Source: an uncultured Candidatus Melainabacteria bacterium (GTDB taxonomy: Bacteria > Cyanobacteriota > Vampirovibrionia > Gastranaerophilales > Gastranaerophilaceae). Taken from it: 41,315 nucleotides of DNA. Of this stretch, positions 15,834 through 24,383 are shown piece by piece. The notes beneath the pieces are model-generated. The model did not search any database and had not been told where the DNA came from. It was given only the letters and a program-made list of their open reading frames with translations. The stretch is taken from contig CAKUZI010000015.1 of the NCBI GenBank assembly GCA_934717855.1, positions 1 to 41,315 of the forward strand, read 5' to 3'. The first letter of the stretch is position 1. Every line of letters starts with the position of its first letter. The translations under genes were made by a program, and so were the position numbers.

Positions 15834-17467
15834 TGAAAAGCGACAATATAAAAGCAGGAATAGCAAGAACTCCACATAGAGGTCTTTTGATGGCTACAGG
15901 TGTAAGCCGTAAAAATATGAAAGCTCCGTTTATTGGAATAGCAAGTTCTTTTTCTGACCTTGTTCCGGGACACATTGGAATGAGAGATTTGGAACGTCAA
16001 ATTGAAAAAGGTATTCACTCAGGTGGCGGACAAGCTTTTATTTTTGGAGTTCCGGCTATTTGTGATGGTATTGCTATGGGGCATAGTGGAATGCGGTATT
16101 CGCTTCCATCTAGAGATTTAATTGCCGATTGTGTGGAAAGCGTTGCGAGTGCGCATCAACTTGATGGAATTGTACTTTTATCAAATTGTGACAAAATTAC
16201 CCCCGGAATGTTAATTGGAGCTTTGAGGCTAAATATTCCGGCAATAATTGTAACAGCAGGCCCTATGTTGGATGGTGAATGCGGAAATCATCATAAATTA
16301 ACAATGGTTACAGGGTCTTTTGAGGCTGTCGGAAAATATAGAAATGGAGAAATACCTGAAGAAGAGTTGCTTGCTTTGGAAGAAGCTTCTTGCCCGTCAG
16401 CTGGAGCTTGTCAGGGAATGTATACAGCAAACACAATGGCTTGTTTAACAGAAGTTATGGGCATGAGTTTACCTTATTGTGCTTCTGCTTCAGCAGTTTC
16501 TTCTCAAAAACGTCGCTTAGCGTTTGAAAGCGGTTTGCAAATAGTTGAACTTGTAAAACAAGATGTTAAGCCGTCGGATATTATAACAAGAGAAAGTTTA
16601 AGAAATGCAATTGTTGCAGATTTGGCCTTGGGTGGTTCGACAAATACGTTTTTGCATATTCTTGCAATTGCTAATGCTGGTGAAATAGATATTACATTGA
16701 ATGATTTTGAAGAATTGAGCGGAAAAATTCACCAGATTGTAAAAATTAACCCGTCATCAACTTTAACAATGGCTGATTTTCATAATGCAGGTGGAGTGCC
16801 TGCATTAATACAATCACTAAATAGTCATTTAAAATTGGATAAAGAAATAACAGAGTTTTACAAAAAAGTTTATAGAAACAAAGAAATCATTCCTGATTAT
16901 GATAAATCAACATATACTCAAGCTGGTTTGACCGTTATGTACGGTAATTTGGCTAAAGACGGTTGTGTAATTAAAACGTCAGGAGTTGCGCCGGAATGTT
17001 ATACATTTGAGGGGGTTGCAAAAACTTTTGATAGCGAGGAAGATGCAATGAGCGCTCTTGAAAGTGATAAAATTAAAGAGGGTGACGTTATTGTAATTCG
17101 TTATGAGGGGCCAAAAGGCGGTCCAGGCATGAGAGAAATGCTTGCTCCTACATCTCTTTTGGTGGGTAAAGGATTGGGTAAAAAGTGCGCTCTTATTACA
17201 GACGGAAGATTTTCTGGAGCAACAAGAGGAATTTGTGTAGGACATATTTGCCCTGAAGCTGCGAATGGTGGAACAATTGCGCTGGTAGAAGACGGTGATA
17301 GAATAAAAATCGATATTCCTAATCGAACAATGGAACTTTTGGTCGATGAGAAAACTTTGGAAAATCGTCGTAAAAATTTAAAGCCTTTTGTGCCTAAAGT
17401 AAAATCCGGTTATTTGTATAAATATGCTAAAAATGTTCAAGATGCCTCACATGGTGCGATAGTTTAA
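15833..17467 (+). CDS. ilvD: Dihydroxy-acid dehydratase
   Basis: Fe-S dehydratase of branched-chain amino acid synthesis: dihydroxy-isovalerate or -methylvalerate to the 2-oxo acid. Motifs: LLSNCDKITPGM, CPSAGACQGMYTANTM (cluster Cys), LGGSTNTFLHI and GRFSGATRGICVGHI. Length 544 is typical. Its ATG overlaps the stop of the upstream gene by one base (TAATG), so the two are translationally coupled. No other ilv or leu genes are in the window. Confidence 0.95.
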   Translation: MKSDNIKAGIARTPHRGLLMATGVSRKNMKAPFIGIASSFSDLVPGHIGMRDLERQIEKGIHSGGGQAFIFGVPAICDGIAMGHSGMRYSLPSRDLIADCVESVASAHQLDGIVLLSNCDKITPGMLIGALRLNIPAIIVTAGPMLDGECGNHHKLTMVTGSFEAVGKYRNGEIPEEELLALEEASCPSAGACQGMYTANTMACLTEVMGMSLPYCASASAVSSQKRRLAFESGLQIVELVKQDVKPSDIITRESLRNAIVADLALGGSTNTFLHILAIANAGEIDITLNDFEELSGKIHQIVKINPSSTLTMADFHNAGGVPALIQSLNSHLKLDKEITEFYKKVYRNKEIIPDYDKSTYTQAGLTVMYGNLAKDGCVIKTSGVAPECYTFEGVAKTFDSEEDAMSALESDKIKEGDVIVIRYEGPKGGPGMREMLAPTSLLVGKGLGKKCALITDGRFSGATRGICVGHICPEAANGGTIALVEDGDRIKIDIPNRTMELLVDEKTLENRRKNLKPFVPKVKSGYLYKYAKNVQDASHGAIV

Positions 17468-17487
17468 ATTCGTGCTATTATGAAGTT

Positions 17488-18576
17488 ATGCATAAGTTGG
17501 AAGATTTTAAAGACGAAATTAGCAAATGTTCGAAATGCGGATTGTGTCAGTCGGTTTGCCCGATTTACAAATTGACAGGTAACGATTGCGCTGTTTCTCG
17601 TGGAAAATTTGTTATGCTTGATGGAGTTTTAAAAGGTGATTTAAAACTCAACAAAAATATTAACAAATACCTTGATTTATGTTTAAAATGCGACAAATGC
17701 TCAAATTTTTGTCCTAGTGCAATTGATGTTTGCAAGATTTTTGAAGTTGCAAAATATGAATATGAAAGAAATACTTTTTGGGGGAAATTCGTTTTCTTTT
17801 TAGAATCAAAATATGTTTTTGGAAATATATTAAAACTTGCTCAATATTTACAAAAGATTGTTAGCTCAACTCCTCTTTTTCGTATGGAAGAAAAAGTGGG
17901 AAATATTAAGTTCCTTTATTTTAAAGGTTGCGTAAATACGATTTTTCCACAAACTGACAAGTTTTTACACAAATTGTTTGACAATTCTAATATTGAAATT
18001 ATTGAAAAAGATTTTGATTGTTGTGGTTTACCGTTCCTTTCAAGTGGTAATTTAGAACGATATGAAGAGGTTAAAGCTCATAATCTTTCGCTTATGAATT
18101 GTGAATATGATTATATTTTGACAGATTGTGCGAGTTGCGAAAGTACTTTAAAAAAATATTTTCGCTCTGCTCAGAATGACACCAAATTTATTAATCTTGG
18201 GGAACTGGTTGCGCGACAAAATATAAAATTTAAGTTTAAAAAACCGATAAAAGTAACGTTTCATAAGCCATGTCATCTTGAGAATGATGATTTCTGGTTA
18301 AAAATAATTGAAAATTGTGAAAATGTTGAATACGTAAAAATGAATGATTATGATGAATGTTGTGGGCTTTCTGGAGAATTCGCACTGAAAAATCATAAAA
18401 TTTCTTTTGCACTTGCAAAACAAAAGGCTAAAAATATTGTTGAAACAGAGGCCGATTATGTTGTGACGACTTGTCCTGCTTGTGTTATCGGTTTGAAATT
18501 AGGACTTTTGGGGGTAAAAAAATCGCCTAAGGTTGTTTCCCTAAGCGATTTTTTAAGCTTTGCATCGATTAAGTAA
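17488..18576 (+). CDS. Fe-S and CCG-domain oxidoreductase subunit (GlcF/LutA/HdrD-like)
   Basis: Electron-transfer subunit with two N-terminal [4Fe-4S] motifs, CSKCGLCQSVCP and CLKCDKCSNFCP. Two cysteine-rich CCG domains follow: FDCCGLPF, and later HKPCHLE with DECCGLSGEF. CPACVIGLKLG closes the protein. Such proteins partner FAD oxidases of 2-hydroxy acids such as glycolate or lactate, but no flavoprotein gene is adjacent, so the substrate is unknown. It starts 20 bases after ilvD and ends the operon. Its last ~15 codons are the terminator hairpin at 18515-18555. Length 362 is slightly short for GlcF. Confidence 0.8.
   Translation: MHKLEDFKDEISKCSKCGLCQSVCPIYKLTGNDCAVSRGKFVMLDGVLKGDLKLNKNINKYLDLCLKCDKCSNFCPSAIDVCKIFEVAKYEYERNTFWGKFVFFLESKYVFGNILKLAQYLQKIVSSTPLFRMEEKVGNIKFLYFKGCVNTIFPQTDKFLHKLFDNSNIEIIEKDFDCCGLPFLSSGNLERYEEVKAHNLSLMNCEYDYILTDCASCESTLKKYFRSAQNDTKFINLGELVARQNIKFKFKKPIKVTFHKPCHLENDDFWLKIIENCENVEYVKMNDYDECCGLSGEFALKNHKISFALAKQKAKNIVETEADYVVTTCPACVIGLKLGLLGVKKSPKVVSLSDFLSFASIK
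18515..18555. terminator. Terminator embedded in the end of a coding region
   Basis: AAAAAATCGCCTAAGG pairs with CCCTAAGCGATTTTTT (two mismatches) and has A/T tails on both sides. It lies inside the last codons of the Fe-S gene and just past the convergent proC stop, so it can stop transcription from both sides. Confidence 0.75.
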
Positions 18577-18578
18577 TA

Positions 18579-19391
18579 TTATTTTCCTAGTTCGCTAGCT
18601 TTTTTAGTGGTTTGATCGATTACGTCATAGAAAAGTTTGTCTGAATGTTCGTCGTTCATTACAGAAATTCCTACAAATGTGCAACCACCTTTTGTTGCGA
18701 CGTTGTCGATTAAGGTTTGAACAGGCACTTCGCCTCTTTGTAAAACCATTTTAGCTGAGCCGATTGCGGTTTGAGTTGCTAATTCAAGAGATTTTTCATA
18801 TTCTAAACCTAGTTTTTCGCCTGCACGAGCCATATCTTCAATAACTTTGTAGAAAAATGCTGGGCCAGATCCTGAAATAGCGGTTACAATATCCATTTGT
18901 TCTTCAGAAACTTCAACGGCTTTTCCTATGTTTGATAAAAGTTCAAGAACAAATTCTGCATCTTCTTCGCTTGCGTAAGCTCCTTTGCATACTCCGCTCA
19001 TCCCCTCAAGAACAAGTGCCGGAGTGTTTGGCATTACACGAACAACTCTTTGCATTCCGATAATCTTTTCTATTTTAGATGTTGTAACACCTGCGCAAAT
19101 AGAAACTAAAAGTTTGTCAGGAGTTAATTCGTTTTTAATTTCTTCTAAAACAGCCGGTTCGTAGTTTGGTTTTGTTGCAATGAATATTACATCGCATTCC
19201 ATGACAAGGGCGCGATTGTCTGTAATAACATCAATTCCCAATCTTTGTGAAGCTAATTCTGCGATTTCACAATTTACTTCAGAACCTTTAATATTTTCTT
19301 TTGGTAAAAATTTTGAAGAAATGGTGCCTTTGATGATGGCACTAGCCATTTTGCCACATCCGATAAATCCAATTTTACATTTTTTGTTCAT
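18579..19391 (-). CDS. proC: Pyrroline-5-carboxylate reductase
   Basis: Last step of proline synthesis, NAD(P)H-dependent. The N-terminal Rossmann motif is IGFIGCGKMASAI (residues ~7-19). Then come ATKPNYEP, VVRVMPNTPALVLEGMSG and the dimerisation/active-site segment SGSGPAFFYKVIEDMARAG. Length 270 is the family norm. GAGGAG lies 13 bases upstream of the ATG. It is divergent from rpmH, and the 95-base gap must hold both promoters. Confidence 0.95.
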   Translation of the reverse strand: MNKKCKIGFIGCGKMASAIIKGTISSKFLPKENIKGSEVNCEIAELASQRLGIDVITDNRALVMECDVIFIATKPNYEPAVLEEIKNELTPDKLLVSICAGVTTSKIEKIIGMQRVVRVMPNTPALVLEGMSGVCKGAYASEEDAEFVLELLSNIGKAVEVSEEQMDIVTAISGSGPAFFYKVIEDMARAGEKLGLEYEKSLELATQTAIGSAKMVLQRGEVPVQTLIDNVATKGGCTFVGISVMNDEHSDKLFYDVIDQTTKKASELGK

Positions 19392-19486
19392 ATTATTTAA
19401 CCTGCTCCTCTTTTTTAGTTGACTAAAAAGTTTTTTTAATTTACATTGGAATTATACGACAAATATAAATTATAAGGAATAAAAAA

Positions 19487-19639
19487 ATGAGACGTACACT
19501 AGAAGGAACAAAAATTAAAAGACAACGCGTTAGCGGTTTTAGAACAAGAATGGCAACTCCAGGCGGACAAGAAGTTTTGAACAGACGTCGTGCTAAAGGT
19601 CGTCATAAATTAGCTATTTCTGCTAAAAAACGTGCTTAA
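19487..19639 (+). CDS. rpmH: Ribosomal protein L34
   Basis: 50 residues, very basic, beginning MRRTLEGTKIKRQRVSGFRT and containing NRRRAKGRHKLA, the invariant L34 core that lines the large-subunit exit region. The spelling TLEGTKIKRQRVSGFRTRM is closer to cyanobacterial L34 (TLGGTxRKxxRTSGFRxRM) than to enterobacterial forms. TAAGGA lies ten bases before the ATG. rnpA follows after 220 bases, the conserved order. Confidence 0.95.
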   Translation: MRRTLEGTKIKRQRVSGFRTRMATPGGQEVLNRRRAKGRHKLAISAKKRA

Positions 19640-19702
19640 TTGCAGGTCTCAGAGGGAACATATTTTATTCCCGAAGAATCTTCAGTAAGTAAAAATACTT
19701 CA

Positions 19703-19737
19703 AATACAGCAGGTCTTTTGTTAGGACATGCTGTATT
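19703..19737 (+). other. Hairpin between rpmH and rnpA
   Basis: AATACAGCAGGTC and GACATGCTGTATT pair over 13 positions with one mismatch around a 9-base loop. No T-run follows, so it is unlikely to be a full terminator. It may be an attenuating, processing or stabilising element that sets the rpmH:rnpA ratio (inference). The rest of 19640-19859 holds a 23-codon frame at 19782 without a ribosome site. Confidence 0.5.
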
Positions 19738-19859
19738 GTTGTGAGTAAATATAAATAAGTGTCATTCAGAGACAAAAAATAATATGAATTCAAGGAATTT
19801 ATTAGAATTTTTAGCAGAGTTTTCGTTCAACTGCTCAGAATGGCGTTGGAATTAGCAAG

Positions 19860-20216
19860 ATGATACCAAAACAATTCAGATTAAAAAGCAAAGCAGGTTT
19901 TTCTGCAACATACAGAGTAAAAAATTCTTTCCACAAGGGAGGAGTGACTATGTTTGCCGGGATTAAGAAAAAAGATGCTGAAAGTTTTACGCGTGTTGGG
20001 TTTGTTGTTTCTAAAAAAACTCACAAACGTGCCGTAAAACGTAATCGTTTGAAACGCTTAATGAGAGAGAGTTATAGGCTTGCTTTGAAAAATAAAGAAC
20101 TTGGAAATTCGCAAAATTATATGTCTTTGATTTTTGTAGGAACTGACCATGCTTTAGGAAAAAGTTTTGCGGAAATTCAAAATATAGTTAACAATCTTAT
20201 ACAAAGGCTACAATAA
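19860..20216 (+). CDS. rnpA: Ribonuclease P protein component
   Basis: Basic 118-residue protein that binds the RNase P RNA and helps mature tRNA 5' ends. The signature RNRLKRLMRESYR (family RNRxKRxxRExxR) follows FVVSKKTHKRAVK, and the N-terminal FRLKSKAGFSATYR is also typical. It is downstream of rpmH as usual. No strong Shine-Dalgarno precedes the ATG. Its TAA overlaps the ATG of the next gene by one base. Confidence 0.93.
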   Translation: MIPKQFRLKSKAGFSATYRVKNSFHKGGVTMFAGIKKKDAESFTRVGFVVSKKTHKRAVKRNRLKRLMRESYRLALKNKELGNSQNYMSLIFVGTDHALGKSFAEIQNIVNNLIQRLQ

Positions 20217-20737
20217 TGCTTGAAGGTGTTTTTGCTGAAAATGTTTTAAAACATCCGAATGTTCGCCCGTATCCTCAACAACCGCAGGAAACTTCCGGAT
20301 ATTACGTTGGTACGCAGGCTATTTTTAGGTATGCATTAAAAGATTCTGATTATCCGACATTAATAATCGCCGATCCGATTTTTGATGGTGCAGGCGGTAT
20401 AATTACTCCGGGGTATTATGAGCTTGCGTTATCTGATATGCGAGATTTTTTAATACTTATTCAATCTAAAAATCCGATCGCTGTAATTCCCGTAATAAAA
20501 GTTGAAGAAGATGCTACTGAACAAGATAGGTTAAATAATAAAAAAGTAAAAAAAGAATTGAAGAAAGAAGAAAAAGCTCGAAAAGATACAAATGAAAAAC
20601 GAGCAAAAGTCGGCATGCCTCCTGATACTCCGGAAATTCATATGGAAGCATCTATTGAATATGATGAAAAAGGTAAATATTATTTGATAAAATATCAGCG
20701 TGGAACAATTAAGGCTTGGGGTGCGTTTAAGGGGTAA
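20216..20737 (+). CDS. Unknown 173-residue protein coupled to rnpA
   Basis: I do not recognise this family. Residues ~1-100 look globular (GYYVGTQAIFRYAL, TLIIADPIFDGAGGIITPGYYELALSDMRDFLILIQ). Residues ~100-145 are a highly charged, probably helical linker rich in Lys and Glu. The end, KGKYYLIKYQRGTIKAWGAF, looks beta-rich. There is no signal peptide or membrane segment. The ATG overlaps the rnpA stop (TAATG), so translation is coupled to rnpA. Many bacteria have yidD and yidC at this spot; this protein resembles neither. Confidence 0.6.
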   Translation: MLEGVFAENVLKHPNVRPYPQQPQETSGYYVGTQAIFRYALKDSDYPTLIIADPIFDGAGGIITPGYYELALSDMRDFLILIQSKNPIAVIPVIKVEEDATEQDRLNNKKVKKELKKEEKARKDTNEKRAKVGMPPDTPEIHMEASIEYDEKGKYYLIKYQRGTIKAWGAFKG

Positions 20738-20851
20738 ATTACATTTTTTATTAAAATAAAAATAATTGTAAAGTTTTTTAAAATTGATAGCAAAAAATAT
20801 TTTCCTTTGTTTTAGAATAGGTGTAGATACATTTAATTATTTGGTGAAAAA

Positions 20852-22630
20852 ATGAAGATTAGTAAATTACAGCGTGATATTACCCTTAATCAGGGTTATT
20901 CTAGGCTCCATTCGGTTCCTCAAACATTCAGGGAGAAAAATAAGGGAGCTTATAGCGATAATAGAGGATATAATGCAGATTTTAACGGCAGTTTTACGGG
21001 AAAGAGTGAGACTGCCGTTAATACTATGAAAAAAGGCGGAATTCTTGCTAGTGGATGGTTTAATAAATTAGCGCTCTCTGCCAAGGAACATAATATTGGA
21101 ACAAGTGCATTAATTGCATTAGGACTTGCAGGTGTAATGAGGCCGGCTACAATTATGGCTCTTCCCGGGAAAAAAGATAAAGAAGATAAAATTTATGCAT
21201 CCGGACACTCTATGGCTTCTGCAATTTTAGGGTTTATCGTTTCTGTTATTGTAACAAGTCCGCTAGATGGTGCTGTTAAAAAATTGTTTAATGGTGGTGG
21301 TTACTTAAAGGATAAAGATGGCAATATTGTAAAAGGCAAAGATGGTAAGCCGGTCGCTTTAAGTAAAAAATTGGTTGAGTTAGCAGAAAAAGAAAAAGCT
21401 TTGGAAAAATTAGCAACTGATCGAGATCCTATTACTAAGAAAATTAAAGATAAAGCTGCAAGAGAAACTTGGAAAGGTATAAAAAATCTTAGATCTACAC
21501 TTGAAACATTCGCAAAGAATTTACCGGAACTTTTCATTGCGGTTCCTAGAGCGACTCTTACAATTGCTTTAATTCCGCCTATTTTAAAATATGTTTTTGG
21601 TGTCGAGAAGAAAAAGAAACCTGAAACTCCAAGCGCCAATAATCCAAATGCAAGTGCGGTATTGACTTCTATGAATTTTATAAACAAACCAGTATTCCAA
21701 AAACTAAAAGATGGTGTTTCTGATAAACCAACTAATAAACCTAGTTTTACAGGAAATGTGGCTGGAGAAGCTGCTCAAGCCGCAGTAAGAGCCGCAGAAG
21801 AAAAATCTGGAATATTTAAACCATTTAACACTTTCTATGATAAATGTACTGATTTTATTGCGAAACATTTTACCGGAAAGCTTGTTGATAGCAAACCAAT
21901 GAATTATATAGCTGAAAATTTGAAAGATAGTAGTAATTTGTATCAACATTGTTTGACAGCTGGTTCGTTGGTGACAAGTGGTTTGTATATGGAAAAAACT
22001 TTGACTAATGACAAATTAGATAAAGATAGAAAGAAAACTCTTGCTGTAAACCAAGGTTTAACATTTGTTTTGTCAACTATAGGTGCTTACACCCTTGATA
22101 AATATCTTAAAAATTGGTGGGAAAATGTAACAGCTAAATTTGTTGGCAACCAAGTTGAACTTGAAAACTTCAGTGAAAACTTTAAAAATATTAATAAGGC
22201 AATTGATATAATTAACAAAAAATTAAAAGAAACTCCTAATGCAGATGTGAATAAAATCGCAGAACAAGTAAAAGAGTCTCTAAAAATGCCTAAAGAGGGT
22301 GAAAACGGGTATAAAGGATTTACTGAATACCTTGAACATGCTGTTAAAGGGGCAATTGAAGATGCTGATGATGTTGTAAAATCTGTAGATCGTCTAAAAC
22401 TCGACAAGTATATAGAAAAGTTGGTCGGTAAAGAAAGTAAATTGATGCCTGCACTGTCTGAAGAATTATCTGCTAAGGTCAAAGGTATGGGCTTGTTGAG
22501 ATCAATGCTTGTATTCGGATTTATCTACAGATACTTTGTTCCTGTAGTTGTAACAAAACCTTCTAACTGGTTGTGTGAAAAATATCTTTCTCACAAGCAA
22601 TCAAAAACAGAAGATGTTAAAAAAGCTTAA
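20852..22630 (+). CDS. Unknown 592-residue multi-helix membrane protein with repeated SFTG motifs
   Basis: No named family recognised. Short NGSFTGK and KPSFTGN motifs occur near residues 50 and 290. Hydrophobic segments are seen around 90-105 (LIALGLAGVMRPATIMALPG), 122-138, 222-245, and later around 370-420. Charged, low-complexity linkers lie between, for example YLKDKDGNIVKGKDGKPV. The C-terminus ends with another hydrophobic stretch (SMLVFGFIYRYFVPVVV). No strong ribosome site is seen; a weak GGTG lies nine bases upstream. It is monocistronic with its own terminator. It may be a lineage-specific envelope protein, but that is a guess. Confidence 0.65.
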   Translation: MKISKLQRDITLNQGYSRLHSVPQTFREKNKGAYSDNRGYNADFNGSFTGKSETAVNTMKKGGILASGWFNKLALSAKEHNIGTSALIALGLAGVMRPATIMALPGKKDKEDKIYASGHSMASAILGFIVSVIVTSPLDGAVKKLFNGGGYLKDKDGNIVKGKDGKPVALSKKLVELAEKEKALEKLATDRDPITKKIKDKAARETWKGIKNLRSTLETFAKNLPELFIAVPRATLTIALIPPILKYVFGVEKKKKPETPSANNPNASAVLTSMNFINKPVFQKLKDGVSDKPTNKPSFTGNVAGEAAQAAVRAAEEKSGIFKPFNTFYDKCTDFIAKHFTGKLVDSKPMNYIAENLKDSSNLYQHCLTAGSLVTSGLYMEKTLTNDKLDKDRKKTLAVNQGLTFVLSTIGAYTLDKYLKNWWENVTAKFVGNQVELENFSENFKNINKAIDIINKKLKETPNADVNKIAEQVKESLKMPKEGENGYKGFTEYLEHAVKGAIEDADDVVKSVDRLKLDKYIEKLVGKESKLMPALSEELSAKVKGMGLLRSMLVFGFIYRYFVPVVVTKPSNWLCEKYLSHKQSKTEDVKKA

Positions 22631-22651
22631 AAAATATAAACAAAAATAATC

Positions 22652-22682
22652 AAAAGGAGCGACTAAGAGTCGCTCTTTTTGT
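22652..22682 (+). terminator. Rho-independent terminator after the 592-residue protein gene
   Basis: GGAGCGACT and AGTCGCTCT form a stem around AAG, followed by five T. Confidence 0.92.
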
Positions 22683-22734
22683 CTAATAAGAGTAAAACGT
22701 ATTACGACTTTTGTAGTATTTTGTATTTGATTAC

Positions 22735-22763
22735 TTGAAAAAAAAGTTATTTTATAGTATATT
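22735..22763 (+). promoter_or_regulatory. Promoter of the HEAT-queC operon
   Basis: TTGAAA and TATATT with a 17-base spacer, 24 bases before the GTG start. Confidence 0.7.
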
Positions 22764-22786
22764 TTCGCTGTAAATAAGGTGATAGA

Positions 22787-23731
22787 GTGGGAAAAGAACT
22801 TAACTTAGAATTAATTGCCAAAGAATGTGGAGTGCCTAATGCGTCTGACACTCAGACGGTAATTTCTAATATTCAGGCTCTTGATGAGGTTTATGAACGC
22901 GAAAATCTTGTAAAAATTTACAATTATCTATTATCAATTTCTAAAAATCCTGAAGTTTTAATGACCTTAATTCAGTGTGAAGATAGGTTTAGAGACAAGT
23001 CATCTCTGGAAGTTTTATTGGATTTGTTATTGATGAAAAATATTAGTCAGGATGAAAAAGACGTTTATATTAATGTTAGGGCAATGTGCGCAAAAGCTAT
23101 TGCAAATCTTAAAGAGGCGTCTGCATTAACGCCACTTTTATATTGTCTTAACAACAAAGATGAAAATTATAAAGTTCGTCTTGCCTGTGCAGATGCTCTA
23201 GGAAGAATTGGCGACAGGTATGCGGTTGCACCATTAATCGAAGTTGTCAAAGATGAGGAAGAAAAATCTGTTTATCTTAGAGAGACAGCTGCGTCTGCTC
23301 TTGGCATGCTTGGAGATTTACGTGCAGTTGACCCACTTGTAAGTATTTTAGAAACTCAAAAAGGTATTTGGAATAAGTTCACATTTTTAAAAGAACGAGT
23401 TATTGAAGCACTTGGAAAGCTTAGGCTTGACGACAATGAGAGAGTTTTTAATGCTTTGAAAAATTCTCTTGTTGATGAATCTCCACAAATAAGAATAAAT
23501 GCAATTGAAGCAATTATGGATAGCGACAATCCGCATGCCGTTGAGACGATTAGAACTTGTTTGTTGGAAGATGATGACGAAGAAGTTAAGAAAAATGCTC
23601 TTATCGCTCTTTACAATCTTGTTGGACGAGAAATTTTAGATGAAGTTGCAAATGGTCAGAATTTTTCAGATAACTTGAAAATGGAAGCTGTTTCTATGAT
23701 TTCTGAATATGAGGATGATGAAGATGAGTAA
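22787..23731 (+). CDS. HEAT-repeat protein (PBS-lyase-like repeats)
   Basis: Helical scaffold protein, 314 residues, with about six tandem ~31-residue HEAT units, for example VRLACADALGRIGDRYAVAPLIEVV, LRETAASALGMLGDLRAVDPLV and IRINAIEAIMDSDNPHAVETI. Such repeats bind proteins; some cyanobacterial relatives act on bilins, which there is no reason to expect here. The start is GTG at 22787, with AAGGTG eight bases before it. The acidic tail (EYEDDEDE) overlaps the queC start by eight bases, making this the first gene of a five-gene operon. Confidence 0.85.
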   Translation: MGKELNLELIAKECGVPNASDTQTVISNIQALDEVYERENLVKIYNYLLSISKNPEVLMTLIQCEDRFRDKSSLEVLLDLLLMKNISQDEKDVYINVRAMCAKAIANLKEASALTPLLYCLNNKDENYKVRLACADALGRIGDRYAVAPLIEVVKDEEEKSVYLRETAASALGMLGDLRAVDPLVSILETQKGIWNKFTFLKERVIEALGKLRLDDNERVFNALKNSLVDESPQIRINAIEAIMDSDNPHAVETIRTCLLEDDDEEVKKNALIALYNLVGREILDEVANGQNFSDNLKMEAVSMISEYEDDEDE

Positions 23732-24383
23732 AGGAATTATTTTGTTGTCCGGAGGATTGGATTCTTTGGTCAGTCTCGGCTTGGGGATAAAAAAGTATGG
23801 AATTTCGCTCGCTTTAACATTTGATTATGGACAAAAAGCGCTTGACCAAGAGATTGCTACATCAAAAAATATTTGCAATTATTATAAAATTGAGCATAAA
23901 GTAATAAAATTGGATTGGTTAAAAGATGTTACTCATACTGCTTTAGTTAGTGAAAATGAATTGCCTCAGGGAATTGATAATCCGGAACAGTCCGCCAAAA
24001 GTGTTTGGGTTCCAAATAGAAACGGATTGTTTTTGAATATTGCCGGAAGTTTTGCTGATGGCAATGATTTCGATTACATCATTATTGGAGCAAACAAAGA
24101 AGAAGGACAGACTTTCCCAGATAATACACAAGAATTTATTGATAGAATAAATGCAGAATTTGAGTATTCTACTCAAAAACATCCGAAAGTTGTTGCCCCC
24201 TTGATAAATTCTGACAAGAATGATATAGTAAAAATGGCTTTAGAGCATAATATTCCGTTGGAATTTGTCAGAAGTTGTTATGACAGCGGAGAAAAACATT
24301 GCGGAAAATGTGAATCTTGCACACGTTTAAAAAATGCTCTAATAGCAAATAATGACACTTATTATATAAAGGAACTGTTTTGA
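23724..24383 (+). CDS. queC: 7-cyano-7-deazaguanine synthase
   Basis: Makes preQ0 from 7-carboxy-7-deazaguanine using ATP and ammonia, for queuosine in tRNA. The PP-loop LLSGGLDSLVS is at the N-terminus. The zinc-binding end SCYDSGEKHCGKCESC supplies four Cys, and VPNRNGLFLNIA is also typical. I choose ATG 23724, which overlaps the HEAT stop as ATGAGTAA and has GAGGA upstream, rather than 23709. No other queuosine genes (queD, queE, queF) are in the window, though the next gene may be related. Confidence 0.93.
   Translation: MSKGIILLSGGLDSLVSLGLGIKKYGISLALTFDYGQKALDQEIATSKNICNYYKIEHKVIKLDWLKDVTHTALVSENELPQGIDNPEQSAKSVWVPNRNGLFLNIAGSFADGNDFDYIIIGANKEEGQTFPDNTQEFIDRINAEFEYSTQKHPKVVAPLINSDKNDIVKMALEHNIPLEFVRSCYDSGEKHCGKCESCTRLKNALIANNDTYYIKELF

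Noticed and set aside
17940..17955. TTTTCCACA as a possible DnaA box near rpmH-rnpA
   Set aside because: It is a single copy inside a coding region, not clustered, and there is no dnaA or AT-rich unwinding region nearby; no origin can be claimed.
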